A DNA stretch of 64,000 nucleotides from Litchfieldia sinesaloumensis (lineage in GTDB: Bacteria; Bacillota; Bacilli; Bacillales; Bacillaceae_L): NCBI RefSeq assembly GCF_900156865.1, contig NZ_LT732529.1, forward strand, positions 2,606,460 through 2,670,459. The letters run 5' to 3'. This document shows positions 33,069 through 41,911 of this stretch, in pieces. The notes beneath the pieces were generated by a model, which had not been told where the DNA came from, ran no database searches, and was given only the letters and a program-made list of their open reading frames with translations. Made by a program: the position numbers and the translations under genes. How positions within the stretch are numbered: position 1 is the first letter of the stretch; every line of letters starts with the position of its first letter.

Positions 33069-33815
33069 TTAATCATCATCATCATCATCAGATAGAATTG
33101 ATTTTACTTCACCTGAAATCGAATGTACTTGTACCGTATAGTCTTCACCTTGTGCATCTTCAATTTCAATAAAATAGTAGAGATGTCCTGCTTCTTCTTC
33201 AAGGTCAACATCGTCCACCTCTCCTTTTACATGTTGAAGCGCAATCTCAATTGCCTGTTGTTCTGAAATTCGCTGTGTAGTCTTGGCTGGTGGTTCAGGT
33301 GTAGTAGGCTGAGTCTCAGGTGGGTTCTGGGGTTGGGTTTTATTCTCTACTACATCCACAATCTTTCCAGTTGCTGTCTCTAACTTATATGTTGCTTCTG
33401 TATCACCTTTTATAACAGTCGCATAATAATACGTTTGTTCTTGTTCATCTTTCTTTTCAATTGTTTTAATTTTTCCAGCCTGCTCTTTTTCTAAAATATC
33501 CCGAATCTCAGACTCCGTTTTTTCGCGTGGCTCCTGTGAAAGCTGCGTGAGATTTGTAACGTCACCTGTTTTTTGGTGAACCTCAATTTCATACATACCT
33601 GTTTTATCGATTTCAAATTTTATTTTATAAACGTCGCCATCTCGGCTTACTTCCGTATTTTGCCCATTATACATTTTTTCAACAAGGTCGACGGCATCAT
33701 TCTCAGTTAAAGGCTCTGCAGATGTAAAGGTCTTTGTTAACTGCCAAATGATAAAGGTCGCGACCAGAATGCCCACTATGGCAAGAATACCAGTACGTAG
33801 TGTTGGTTTCTTCAT
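33069..33815 (-). CDS. Membrane-anchored PepSY-domain protein with poly-Asp end (YkoJ-like)
   Basis: 248 residues from the ATG at 33815; the GTG at 33824 is in the GGTGGAGTG ribosome site. An N-terminal helix (GILAIVGILVATFIIWQL) anchors three successive PepSY-like units (about 40-95, 100-155, 180-240), with a Pro/Thr/Gln-rich linker (QPQNPPETQPTTPEPP) before the last. It ends SDDDDDD, encoded by a run of ATC triplets in the plus strand. Same operon as the histidine kinase, 52 bp downstream. Confidence 0.83.
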   Translation of the reverse strand: MKKPTLRTGILAIVGILVATFIIWQLTKTFTSAEPLTENDAVDLVEKMYNGQNTEVSRDGDVYKIKFEIDKTGMYEIEVHQKTGDVTNLTQLSQEPREKTESEIRDILEKEQAGKIKTIEKKDEQEQTYYYATVIKGDTEATYKLETATGKIVDVVENKTQPQNPPETQPTTPEPPAKTTQRISEQQAIEIALQHVKGEVDDVDLEEEAGHLYYFIEIEDAQGEDYTVQVHSISGEVKSILSDDDDDD

Positions 33816-33867
33816 TGAATTCACTCCACCATTTTTTAATTCAATTTTACCTGCTTTTTATGAGAAT

Positions 33868-35226
33868 TTAATGAGAATTCTCATCGGGAAGAAGAATATT
33901 GGCTGTAGTTCCTTCACCTTCTACACTTTCAAGAAAGAGGCTCACTCCGATAGCATCTGCTAATTCTCTTGCTAATGAAAGCCCTAAACCATAGCCCCCT
34001 GTTTTTCTTGCTCTAGCTTTATCAACCCGGTAAAAACGGTCAAACACTTTCCCAACATCTTGCTGTGGAATCCCAATTCCTTGGTCAATTATTTTAATGC
34101 TTGGTCTATTACGTTCCTGACCAATCACCACGATAATGCGTTCCTCACTGTACTTTAAGGCATTTTCCATTAAGATATAGAATACCTGTTTAAGCTTTTG
34201 CTTATCCGTCTTGACTACTGACTCTTCTTCCACAATCACTGAGATTTCACGTTTGTAGCCTTCACGGAATGACGTCACTGATTCATTTACAAGCTGAAGT
34301 AAAGGTAAGCTTTCAATATTTAGTTTCCATTGCTCTTCATGTTTCGCTAGTAGTAAGAGCTGCTGAGTTAATTCCCTCATATGCACCGCTTCAGACTGAA
34401 TTGCATCAACCGCTTCTTGAAAAAGATTTGGATCAGTCTGTCCCCTACGTTTTAAAAGACTTGCATACGAATCAATAACGGTTAATGGTGTTTTCAATTC
34501 ATGAGATGCATTCGAGACAAAATTCTCTTGTTTTTCAAAGTTCACCTCAAGCAAATCCATCATTTCATTAAAAGTTTGACCCATTTCATGTAACTCGTCG
34601 TTTGATTCCTTTGATATTTCTATTCGTTTATATTGACCACTTTTTCGTATTTCCCTCATCGTTTGTATCATGGTCGAAATAGGCTGTGTAATTATATTAC
34701 TCAGCACTCTTGTTGACACTAGGACAGGTATCATTGCAATCAAGGTAACAGCTAGTAAGACTAGACTCAATGTTTTTAAGTTTTCATCTGTTTGTGAAAG
34801 GTCTTCTACCAATTGAAGTTCAGCCACTTCGCCATTTTGCCAAATGATTGGCAATGAGATAAATGCATATGGTCTTCCATCGAATTCAACGATTTGTTTG
34901 CTCTGCGCCTTTTGATAGGTAATTGGAAAGTCATTTAACACACTCTGCTCAGGAACATATGCCTGCGGTCCCCTTTTTCCATCTATGTACACTACCCGTA
35001 GCATTCCGTTAAGAGGTATATAGGTACGAAGAAGTGTTTCTGCAGAGACGGTATTAATAGATGCCGTTATCCCATTTAATGCTCGTACGCTTTGCGCATG
35101 TGTACGCTCCAGTTCATTTTGAAACATCATATGCCTAAACGTAAAATAAGACGCAACATTAATAAGTATTAACAAAATAATAAACAATACGGCTGTGAAC
35201 AAGTTGATTCGTTTTCGTAATTTCAT
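33868..35226 (-). CDS. Sensor histidine kinase of a PepSY-linked two-component system (YkoH-like)
   Basis: 452 residues: membrane helix 10-32, extracellular sensor about 33-150, second helix about 152-172, HAMP, then NASHELKTPLT with phospho-acceptor His242, N box ENALKYS, G1 DQGIGIP and G2 GGYGLGLSLA. It starts with ATG overlapping the response-regulator stop by 4 bases. The signal is unknown; the secreted PepSY neighbours suggest an envelope, metal or protease-related stimulus. Confidence 0.92.
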   Translation of the reverse strand: MKLRKRINLFTAVLFIILLILINVASYFTFRHMMFQNELERTHAQSVRALNGITASINTVSAETLLRTYIPLNGMLRVVYIDGKRGPQAYVPEQSVLNDFPITYQKAQSKQIVEFDGRPYAFISLPIIWQNGEVAELQLVEDLSQTDENLKTLSLVLLAVTLIAMIPVLVSTRVLSNIITQPISTMIQTMREIRKSGQYKRIEISKESNDELHEMGQTFNEMMDLLEVNFEKQENFVSNASHELKTPLTVIDSYASLLKRRGQTDPNLFQEAVDAIQSEAVHMRELTQQLLLLAKHEEQWKLNIESLPLLQLVNESVTSFREGYKREISVIVEEESVVKTDKQKLKQVFYILMENALKYSEERIIVVIGQERNRPSIKIIDQGIGIPQQDVGKVFDRFYRVDKARARKTGGYGLGLSLARELADAIGVSLFLESVEGEGTTANILLPDENSH

Positions 35227-35930
35227 TTCGATTCCTTCATGACATAGCCTACACCACGTACGGTATGGATTAATGGGATTTCATATGGTTTATCCATTTT
35301 ATTTCGTAAGTAGCGAATATACACATCGACTATGTTTGTATCCCCATAATAATCGTAGCCCCATACAGCATTTAATAATTGTTCCCTATTTAACACCTGG
35401 CGGGGGTGCTTCATTAAATAAGCAAGCAACTCAAATTCGCGAGGTGTTAGTTCAATTGCGTCGTCACTTCGTATTACTTCGTGTGTCGTTTCATTTAGTT
35501 TTAAATCTCCAATGATGAGCCAGTCTTCAACTCGGTCATGCGCTGGTGTATCCTGACTCTGGTTACTTCTTAACGCCACCCGTATTCTCGCCAACAGTTC
35601 TTCAATCTGAAATGGCTTCGTCACATAGTCATTAGCCCCTAAATCAAGTCCTGACACCTTATCCTCAACCGAGTCTTTTGCAGTTAACAGGATGACGGGT
35701 GTTTGTTCGTTTCCAGCACGAATTCGTCTTAATACCTCAATTCCACTCAAGCCAGGCAGCATGACATCAAGGAGGACTAGGTCCCACGATTCCTCTTGAA
35801 ACTTCTGCAAGCCCATACCCCCATCAAAGGCTTTGCCTGTTTCATATCCTTCATATGTTAATTCGAGTTCCAAGACTCGTGCAATTTTCTCCTCATCTTC
35901 CACAATTAAAATACGTTGTTTCTGCGTCAA
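35223..35930 (-). CDS. OmpR-family response regulator (YkoG-like)
   Basis: 235 residues from a TTG with GAGGG upstream. Receiver domain 1-120 with acidic pocket (VEDEE), phospho-acceptor Asp55 in LLDVMLPG, Thr/Lys in LLTAK and TKPF; winged helix about 145-230 (LTPREFELLAYLMKHPRQVLNREQLLNAVWGY). First gene of the operon with the kinase and the two PepSY genes, which it most likely controls. Confidence 0.93.
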   Translation of the reverse strand: MTQKQRILIVEDEEKIARVLELELTYEGYETGKAFDGGMGLQKFQEESWDLVLLDVMLPGLSGIEVLRRIRAGNEQTPVILLTAKDSVEDKVSGLDLGANDYVTKPFQIEELLARIRVALRSNQSQDTPAHDRVEDWLIIGDLKLNETTHEVIRSDDAIELTPREFELLAYLMKHPRQVLNREQLLNAVWGYDYYGDTNIVDVYIRYLRNKMDKPYEIPLIHTVRGVGYVMKESK

Positions 35931-36011
35931 ATCTTTCCCTCATTTCCTATGTATCTATTTATTGCTCCTACTCACATTTTACCCTAAAACTGATAACTAC
36001 TACACTAAATG

Positions 36012-36060
36012 GAAAGTACCTGTTTACCATAAGACTTAATACCCACGGTAACAGGTACGT
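36012..36060 (-). terminator. Hairpin downstream of the 39-residue protein gene
   Basis: GTACCTGTTTACCATAAG and the facing GGTAACAGGTAC form a stem of about 12-15 bp with one bulge. There is no strong T-run on the minus strand, so termination is possible but not certain. Confidence 0.45.
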
Positions 36061-36069
36061 TTATAAAAT

Positions 36070-36189
36070 CTACTCTTCCTCAATTTCTTCTTCTTCAGAT
36101 CGTGGTCTTCTTCCCCAAAAGAACTCCCATGCATCTACACGTTGAGACTCCTGCTCATCACGAGTTTCGTTTTCTTTATTATCGGCCAA
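36070..36189 (-). CDS. Small acidic protein of 39 residues
   Basis: A TTG start placed 5 bases after GAGGAGGTG, an excellent ribosome site, and a clean stop. The protein MADNKENETRDEQESQRV continues through a conserved-looking WEFFWGRRPR and ends in a run of Glu. I do not recognise the family. The strong ribosome site and the hydrophobic WEFFW core within an otherwise charged peptide argue that it is real. Confidence 0.55.
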   Translation of the reverse strand: MADNKENETRDEQESQRVDAWEFFWGRRPRSEEEEIEEE

Positions 36190-36333
36190 ACCAAACACCT
36201 CCTCGCTATATCCTATTCATTTAGGCGGCTTCTGTTTGGGAATCTGCCCATATGTAATAAAATTTCTATGTAGATAATCGCTGTAAAAAATTGTATACTA
36301 AACATGTAAATATTACGAAGAGGTGATGAGAAG

Positions 36334-36537
36334 ATGGCAAAATCAAATGCTCGTAAAAAACGTGAGAAACTAGTTCGCGAAGGAAAGCGAAATCCAGAAA
36401 ACAGTAGAAGCCCATTTGCATTAATCGACTTACAATCTAGAATGACAAAAACAAAGAAGGATCATTTATACCGCACCAAACATAAGAACCAATCATTTAC
36501 CGATGGAAATGATGGTTCTTTTTATTTTTGTGGCTAA
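36334..36537 (+). CDS. brfA: BrfA-like ribosome rescue factor (YqkK), with a terminator inside the reading frame
   Basis: 67 codons, basic N-terminus (MAKSNARKKREKLVREGKRN), ending HKNQSFTDGNDGSFYFCG; GAGGTG precedes the ATG. This matches my memory of B. subtilis YqkK/BrfA, which recruits RF2 to free ribosomes stalled on mRNA without a stop codon. A 13-bp stem with one bulge (36484-36497 / 36508-36520) followed by TTTTTATTTTT lies within the last 18 codons, upstream of the stop. Most transcripts would therefore be non-stop and their product degraded by the tmRNA system. That is the published way BrfA is kept off unless trans-translation fails. Confidence 0.83.
   Translation: MAKSNARKKREKLVREGKRNPENSRSPFALIDLQSRMTKTKKDHLYRTKHKNQSFTDGNDGSFYFCG
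36484..36530 (+). terminator. Intrinsic terminator embedded in the brfA coding region
   Basis: AAGAACC(A)ATCATT pairs with AATGATGGTTCTT; the U-tract spans 36519-36529. The brfA stop codon is at 36535-36537, so termination here removes it. Confidence 0.85.
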
Positions 36538-36578
36538 TAATGGTTTGTGTATCTGATTTGGATGCTGTGTCAGAATAT

Positions 36579-36760
36579 TGGGTACGATTCTATCTCTTGC
36601 GTTACTCTTAACTCCGCTTTCTCTCTCGAACGGGAACGATTCTGCCTCTTGCGTTACTCTTAGCACCGCTGCCTCTTGCGATTGGGCACGAAACCCTTCT
36701 TGAATTACTGTCTACTTCATTACCTCCTTTTCTCCGTTTAATCAGGCACAAACCCTTCTC
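36579..36760. repeat. Tandem 52-bp-period degenerate repeat tract (locus 2)
   Basis: TGGGTACGATTC, CGGGAACGATTC and TTGGGCACGAAAC begin at 36579, 36631 and 36683 (period 52), with a fourth, shifted unit near 36743. CTCTTGCGTTACTCTTA occurs twice, 52 bases apart. Same period and shared core words as the tract at 6226-6486, 30 kb away. It fills most of the 325-bp gap after brfA; no gene is seen in 36761-36863. Confidence 0.7.
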
Positions 36761-36863
36761 TTCTTACTAGAATATTGTAGTTTTCTATTATAGTCTGTTT
36801 ATAAATCTAGTAATTTGGAAAGAAATAGAATAATGTAAATTTTTTCTATAAGGAGAAATATGT

Positions 36864-37331
36864 GTGACAACAAATACTAGAAGAAAACTAATTAATTCTG
36901 GGAGTTTTATTTTTGGATTTGGTTTCTTAGGAGCACTCGATGGAATCATCTTTCATCAGTTGCTACAGTGGCATAGTGTTTATATGGCGACAGATCGCCC
37001 TGGGCAAATTATGAGTGATGGACTCTTTCATTTCGCCGTTACTATTACTCTTATAGTGGGCGGGGTTCTACTATGGTTAGCAGGTAATCCAGGTAATCTA
37101 TCAAAGGGCATTCGTTTGCTAGTAGGATGGTTCTTAATTGGGGGCGGCGTGTTTAATCTGGTTGAAGGAATTATCAATCACCATCTTCTTCAGATTCATC
37201 GAGTCAAACCCGGGGACCCTAACGCGTTAGCGTATGACTTAGCATTTCTTGGACTTGGATTGTTATTGATCATAATCGGCTATGTAATTAAGCAGAAGAA
37301 AGATGTACAAGGATCAGCCGTTAGTACGTGA
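36864..37331 (+). CDS. DUF2243 membrane protein
   Basis: 155 residues from a GTG with AAGGAG upstream. Four helices with conserved His residues at their edges (GIIFHQLLQWHSVY, DGLFHFAV, EGIINHHLLQIHRV), the pattern of DUF2243. The repeated H-x-L-L-Q-x-H motif suggests metal or heme binding in the membrane. It is followed after 14 bp by a secreted His-containing protein gene and the two probably work together. Function unknown. Confidence 0.82.
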   Translation: MTTNTRRKLINSGSFIFGFGFLGALDGIIFHQLLQWHSVYMATDRPGQIMSDGLFHFAVTITLIVGGVLLWLAGNPGNLSKGIRLLVGWFLIGGGVFNLVEGIINHHLLQIHRVKPGDPNALAYDLAFLGLGLLLIIIGYVIKQKKDVQGSAVST

Positions 37332-37345
37332 CTTAGGAGGAAGTA

Positions 37346-37795
37346 ATGTATAGAATTGTTAGTTTCATTGTTATTTTTACAATCGTTTCAATGATGCTTC
37401 ATCTTCATAACCAAAACAGTCACTACAGTGCAGCAAACCACGAAATGATGCACCAAGAAAATCAAATCATCATTCCTTCTAAACACCTGGCTCCCACTAT
37501 AATTGGTATGGTAAAGCAAGACCCAGGTGGAACATGGTATTTAGAAGTTCATACTGAGAATTTCACCTTCAAACCAGAAAAGGCTGGTTCTGAAGAAATT
37601 ACCTTTAATGAAGGACATGCCCATATTTATCTAAACGGAAAAAAAGTAAATCGTTTATATGGAAAGTTCTTTCATTTAGACAAATTACCCTCTGGAACAC
37701 ATAATATAAAAGTTACACTTAATGGAAACAATCATGGGGTTTTCGTGGTCAATGGTGAGGAAATTGCGCATACAGAAACCATTAAAATACCATAA
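37346..37795 (+). CDS. Secreted/membrane-anchored beta-sandwich protein linked to DUF2243
   Basis: 149 residues. An N-terminal hydrophobic segment (IVSFIVIFTIVSMMLHL), a His/Met-rich linker (HNQNSHYSAANHEMMHQEN), then a beta-rich domain with EVHTENFTFKPEK, NEGHAHIYLNGKKV and SGTHNIKVTLNGNNHGVF. The His- and Met-rich linker and GHAH motif suggest metal (copper?) binding outside the cell. It lies directly after the DUF2243 gene (AGGAGG ribosome site) and ends at a strong terminator that is also the left boundary repeat of the island. Confidence 0.7.
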   Translation: MYRIVSFIVIFTIVSMMLHLHNQNSHYSAANHEMMHQENQIIIPSKHLAPTIIGMVKQDPGGTWYLEVHTENFTFKPEKAGSEEITFNEGHAHIYLNGKKVNRLYGKFFHLDKLPSGTHNIKVTLNGNNHGVFVVNGEEIAHTETIKIP

Positions 37796-37797
37796 AA

Positions 37798-37826
37798 AAT
37801 GCTGACACGTTAATGTCAGCATTTTT
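37798..37826. repeat. Left copy of a 29-bp direct repeat (terminator palindrome) bounding the polysaccharide island
   Basis: Hairpin ATGCTGACA/TGTCAGCAT around CGTTAA plus five Ts, identical over 29 bases to 54896-54924 and in the same orientation. It acts as the terminator of the preceding gene. Between here and 37921 there is only the terminator region of the GH59 gene. Confidence 0.9.
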
Positions 37827-37921
37827 TTCTAAACTCTCTAAACTAAATATTTCGTTTTTATGGGACAGTATGGTCTAGCTTTCCAAAGGCTTTACTTTTC
37901 ATAAAAAAACAGAACAAACTA

Positions 37922-40900
37922 TTATTCATCTGTTTTATTTGTTTCTAATCCCTGTACCGCCGTTTGTAAATTTAATTTTGCAATTACAACTTGTTCCAAT
38001 GTACTTTGTGGATTCTTAAGGACAGCTTTTGCATGTTGCAAAGCTTTATGGAATGTTTTCCAACTATCTTTCGTATAGTCTTTATGACTTTTCCCTTTAT
38101 GCTCTTCGTAAAGTGACTCCAACGCTTCCTTATTTACTTCCACTTTATTTCGTCCTTCAATTACATCAATACCATCTATTATAAAGGTACCACCCTTTAC
38201 AACTACTTTTGTCGTATGCTTGCTATCTAAAAGTCCACGAATATTATATGATGTTTGTCTATCTCCTTTTGAATTAATTCTGTAATCTGAGTCAATTAAA
38301 ATATCATCTACATAAACGTCAATTAGAGCGTCTGATGTAGATCCAAATAAATTGAAACCTGAACCTTCAAAAGAGAAAATCATGCTACTGCTAGGGCCTT
38401 CATATTTAGGTGAACTGTAAATATTTACTCCACGATAATCCATGAAGGTATCTAATCTCTCATTATCCTTAAGGGAGACCTTCAAAGTATGTGGCTTCTC
38501 CTCAAGCCCCCTAATAGAAAACCTTATGCCAGTATTGGAATCTACTGCATGATTGCCTAAGTCTTCACCATCAAGTTCAAAATTATATTTCGATTTTTCT
38601 CCAGTTCCCGCCAAATAATCAATTCCCGAACCTGTGAAATTAATTAAAATATAAGGATCATCATCAAAGTTTGCCCAGGCATTTGTATTGTTTGAACCCC
38701 ACACATTGTTCTTCCTAAAAGCATATACGGTATTGTCTTTATCACCGATTAAACTTTCATCATCTTGAATTTTAACAATCTCATTTGCACCCAATTTTTT
38801 AACAGCCAGTATAGGATCTGTGGTTTCGATCTCAACTTTTGTTAAACTAGTCCAACTTTCCTTAGCTACAACTTTTAGAGTATGTTCTTTATCTTCAAGA
38901 TTGTCTACTGACCATACCATTTTTTCCATACTGCTGTTATTGATGTAGCTTGCTTCTCCAACCAATTCGTCATCTAAAAAGATATCAGCTCTACCGTTAT
39001 TAGGATTTGCTTCTCCAAATAACCTGATTTCAGTTCCCTTAAATTTTAGTTCAAAGTAAGCTCCATCTGACCCCCAAGCATTCCCACTATTGGATGACCA
39101 ATTACCGGAGTAAAAAATTTTATTTAATGTTCCTTGGACAGTTGTAGAATCTCTATGTCCAACAGTTATGCCATTCCAAACCGGGATATTAGTCCTAGCT
39201 GTCATTTGAGTACGATTATAATGGGCATAACCCGCTTGATTATATTCCCAATCCCCTACATACCCAATTGGATACCATTTATCTGAGTTGTTAAGAGCTT
39301 CTTCTTCCGTTTCATATTTTTTCCCTTGTGCACTATCATATTTACTTGATTCATAGGTGTATCCCTTAATAGGCTCAATTAAAAGATTATCAAAAAGTGT
39401 TTCATAATAACCAGAACCTATGACCACTCGCCCTGCCATTACCGTCGAATCCTCGTCAGTGTATGTGGCTAACTCCTTTTCGTCCAAATAAAGCGTAAAA
39501 TTATTTTCTCTTGCTTCAAAGCCTAGTTTATGCCAAACTTTGTTATCAAATTTTTCTACTACTCCACTTTTTACAACATTTCCTAGTTTAAGAATTTCGT
39601 ATTTACCGTTTGAGTAAATACGTGCATTATATGGTGCATATGAGTCAGTTCCTCCAGCCTTCACTTGCCTAACACCAATTAATGCGTAATTACTTCTTCC
39701 TTCTACTTCAGGTGTATGTGTATCCAGCAAGAAATCATAGGAGACTTTATAATTGACCCAACGATGATCTCCTATTGTTGTATTCGGATTACTATTTGAC
39801 GCTGATCCGTCTCTTCCTCCCCAAACTGCCCAGTCAGCACCTATAATGTCATGGGAAATTTTCTGTTGAAGCATACTACCGTGTTTTTTTGCTTCAGGTA
39901 TTTTAATTTCAGTTCGTACTGCACTGCCACTTTTAACAGGCTTAGTTGCATTTTTAACAACTTCAAAGGCCCCTAATTGGTCGGTTGTATATCGCGGTGT
40001 ACCTCCACGTCGTTCAATATAATCTCTACCCTTTTCATCCGTTGAATATTTATCATATTCAAAGTCATCTTTATATGGTAATGGCATAATTGTATCTTTT
40101 GCTAAATCAACAGGTTGTGATTGATACTCAAAATCTTCAACTTCTGATTCCTTGTCCAATGTTGTGATAGTCATAATTGAATACGGCTTTACCTCTATTT
40201 CATATTCACCGTTTTCGGGATGAATCGTATTAATATTTTTGAACCAGTTTGCATCATAACTCTCTCCTGCATCAGGTCCTCTTGTTTCCCACACATAGAT
40301 TGGTGCATTTTCTTTTCCATTCAGATTTTTTGCTTGTATTTTATATTTACGTGTTTGTTTTGTGTTATTTGCAAATACGGTTGTATAGTCATCCGTATTA
40401 GGATCTTTTAATGTTAGGTAGTTATGTGTACTTGTGTCAACATCTACCCCTCCATCAAAAAAGGCCCCGTCACTAAATGTAGCATCTTTAATATACATCC
40501 AGCGCTCGTTTTCTGGGGTGGAACGATCGTCATATCCTACAAAATTCATCACATGCCTTACACCTTGTAACCCTCCGTCTACTTCATAAAAACCAGACCA
40601 TGGGTCAAATGCGCTAATTAAATGTTTAGGATTATATGCTGCTCCTTCATAAAAGGATGCAACTGACGGTTGAAAATCAAATGAAACAGCATTTAATGGA
40701 TGTTGCCCCGCTCCTGTCCATGTATAGACTGAGATGATTCGTGATGTTACATCGATGATTCCTGCCTTTCCACCAAGACCATTATAATGAGGCTCCATCT
40801 TTTCACGATAACGTGCATTAATCATTGGTGCTATCCCCTCAGACACCCATATTTCTTTTGGTTGATCGCCTTCAGAGATTAATTTATTTTGTAATTGTGT

Positions 40901-41725
40901 TAGTTCATTGGATCCTGTGATACCATAATGTGAACTAATCACGTCTATTTCATCTATCAGGTCAGGATTCTCAAGTAACGTACGGCTTATAGTTGACGTA
41001 TCACGGTATCCATCTGCGGCAACTAATTTTATATCTTTATAATCCTTATCATAATTGGGCTCTTGTTTAATTTTCGTAGTGAAATACTTCAGCCATTCTA
41101 TCTCGTTTCTACCATTATTATTTTGTGCCCTCTCATTTTGTGAGATGCCTATATAATCTAATTTAAATCCAAACTCTTCGTATACTGCGTCAATTGTCTG
41201 TTTATACCATTGATAACGATTTTCATACTCCTTGTTCTCGGCACCTTCCCAAGTAAAACGAGGTTCTCCCCATCGAAGAATTTCAGTTGTTATATCTGGA
41301 TTTATTGATTTCGCATCTGCTGCAAATTGAAAACCAGCACCTCTAAGTACATTTGCAGGTTCATCTGCATATCGCATTGTTGCTGGCTCAGTTCCTGAAG
41401 ATGAATTAACATCAGCTCCTAATTCCACTTTAACATGCGTCAAACCAGCTCCTGTGTCTCTGTTAAATAGTTGATTCATAATCTCCCAATATTTCTCTGG
41501 GTGTTCTTCCTTATAATCTAGTAGTAATCTTGATGTATTATTTGCCGTTACCGTTCCAAAGCCTTTAAAACGATTATATTCATCCATATTATTTCCATCA
41601 ATCGTGATTGTCTTTGTTATGACATCAGCTTTGGCTTCTGTAGAATCGATGATTGCAATTGATCCAATAAGCATGGTTGTTATACACAAAGAACCAATGA
41701 GTTTTTTTAACTTATTTTTTGCCAT
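37922..41725 (-). CDS. Secreted multi-domain GH59 (galactocerebrosidase-like) glycoside hydrolase
   Basis: 1,267 residues. Signal peptide (to about residue 33), TIM barrel about 48-430, beta-sandwich about 430-570, then a concanavalin-like lectin domain to about 790. This is the same order as animal GALC, with matching stretches such as KGFGTVTANNTSRLLLDY, HVKVELGADVNSSSGTEP and LPYKDDFEYD. Likely acid/base Glu198 (IGISQNERA) and nucleophile Glu296 (IWVSEGIAP). After these come three repeated beta-domains (KFKGTEIRLFGE, NFTGSGIDYLAG, SFEGSGFNLFGS) that look like carbohydrate-binding modules, and a C-terminal FIVAR-type helical domain. It probably releases beta-linked galactose from a polymer outside the cell. 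Separate transcription unit with a cre-like site and a palindrome upstream. Confidence 0.82.
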   Translation of the reverse strand: MAKNKLKKLIGSLCITTMLIGSIAIIDSTEAKADVITKTITIDGNNMDEYNRFKGFGTVTANNTSRLLLDYKEEHPEKYWEIMNQLFNRDTGAGLTHVKVELGADVNSSSGTEPATMRYADEPANVLRGAGFQFAADAKSINPDITTEILRWGEPRFTWEGAENKEYENRYQWYKQTIDAVYEEFGFKLDYIGISQNERAQNNNGRNEIEWLKYFTTKIKQEPNYDKDYKDIKLVAADGYRDTSTISRTLLENPDLIDEIDVISSHYGITGSNELTQLQNKLISEGDQPKEIWVSEGIAPMINARYREKMEPHYNGLGGKAGIIDVTSRIISVYTWTGAGQHPLNAVSFDFQPSVASFYEGAAYNPKHLISAFDPWSGFYEVDGGLQGVRHVMNFVGYDDRSTPENERWMYIKDATFSDGAFFDGGVDVDTSTHNYLTLKDPNTDDYTTVFANNTKQTRKYKIQAKNLNGKENAPIYVWETRGPDAGESYDANWFKNINTIHPENGEYEIEVKPYSIMTITTLDKESEVEDFEYQSQPVDLAKDTIMPLPYKDDFEYDKYSTDEKGRDYIERRGGTPRYTTDQLGAFEVVKNATKPVKSGSAVRTEIKIPEAKKHGSMLQQKISHDIIGADWAVWGGRDGSASNSNPNTTIGDHRWVNYKVSYDFLLDTHTPEVEGRSNYALIGVRQVKAGGTDSYAPYNARIYSNGKYEILKLGNVVKSGVVEKFDNKVWHKLGFEARENNFTLYLDEKELATYTDEDSTVMAGRVVIGSGYYETLFDNLLIEPIKGYTYESSKYDSAQGKKYETEEEALNNSDKWYPIGYVGDWEYNQAGYAHYNRTQMTARTNIPVWNGITVGHRDSTTVQGTLNKIFYSGNWSSNSGNAWGSDGAYFELKFKGTEIRLFGEANPNNGRADIFLDDELVGEASYINNSSMEKMVWSVDNLEDKEHTLKVVAKESWTSLTKVEIETTDPILAVKKLGANEIVKIQDDESLIGDKDNTVYAFRKNNVWGSNNTNAWANFDDDPYILINFTGSGIDYLAGTGEKSKYNFELDGEDLGNHAVDSNTGIRFSIRGLEEKPHTLKVSLKDNERLDTFMDYRGVNIYSSPKYEGPSSSMIFSFEGSGFNLFGSTSDALIDVYVDDILIDSDYRINSKGDRQTSYNIRGLLDSKHTTKVVVKGGTFIIDGIDVIEGRNKVEVNKEALESLYEEHKGKSHKDYTKDSWKTFHKALQHAKAVLKNPQSTLEQVVIAKLNLQTAVQGLETNKTDE

Positions 41726-41911
41726 GCAAAGATTTCTCCTTTCCCTATTCTTATTAATTTTGTTAAAACTATTTACTAAGAATTTTTTCTTCCCCTCCTC
41801 TATTAAACGTGATTATGTTAGCTGGGGAGATATCTCCTACCAGTTCTAACCATCGTTCTTATTTGACCATCCTAAAAGGCCCATTCGCTATTTAGCGTTT
41901 TATAGGACTTT

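Noticed and set aside
36579-36760. CRISPR array or coding repeat
   Set aside because: Same reasons as for the first 52-bp tract: no constant-repeat and spacer pattern, and a period not divisible by three.
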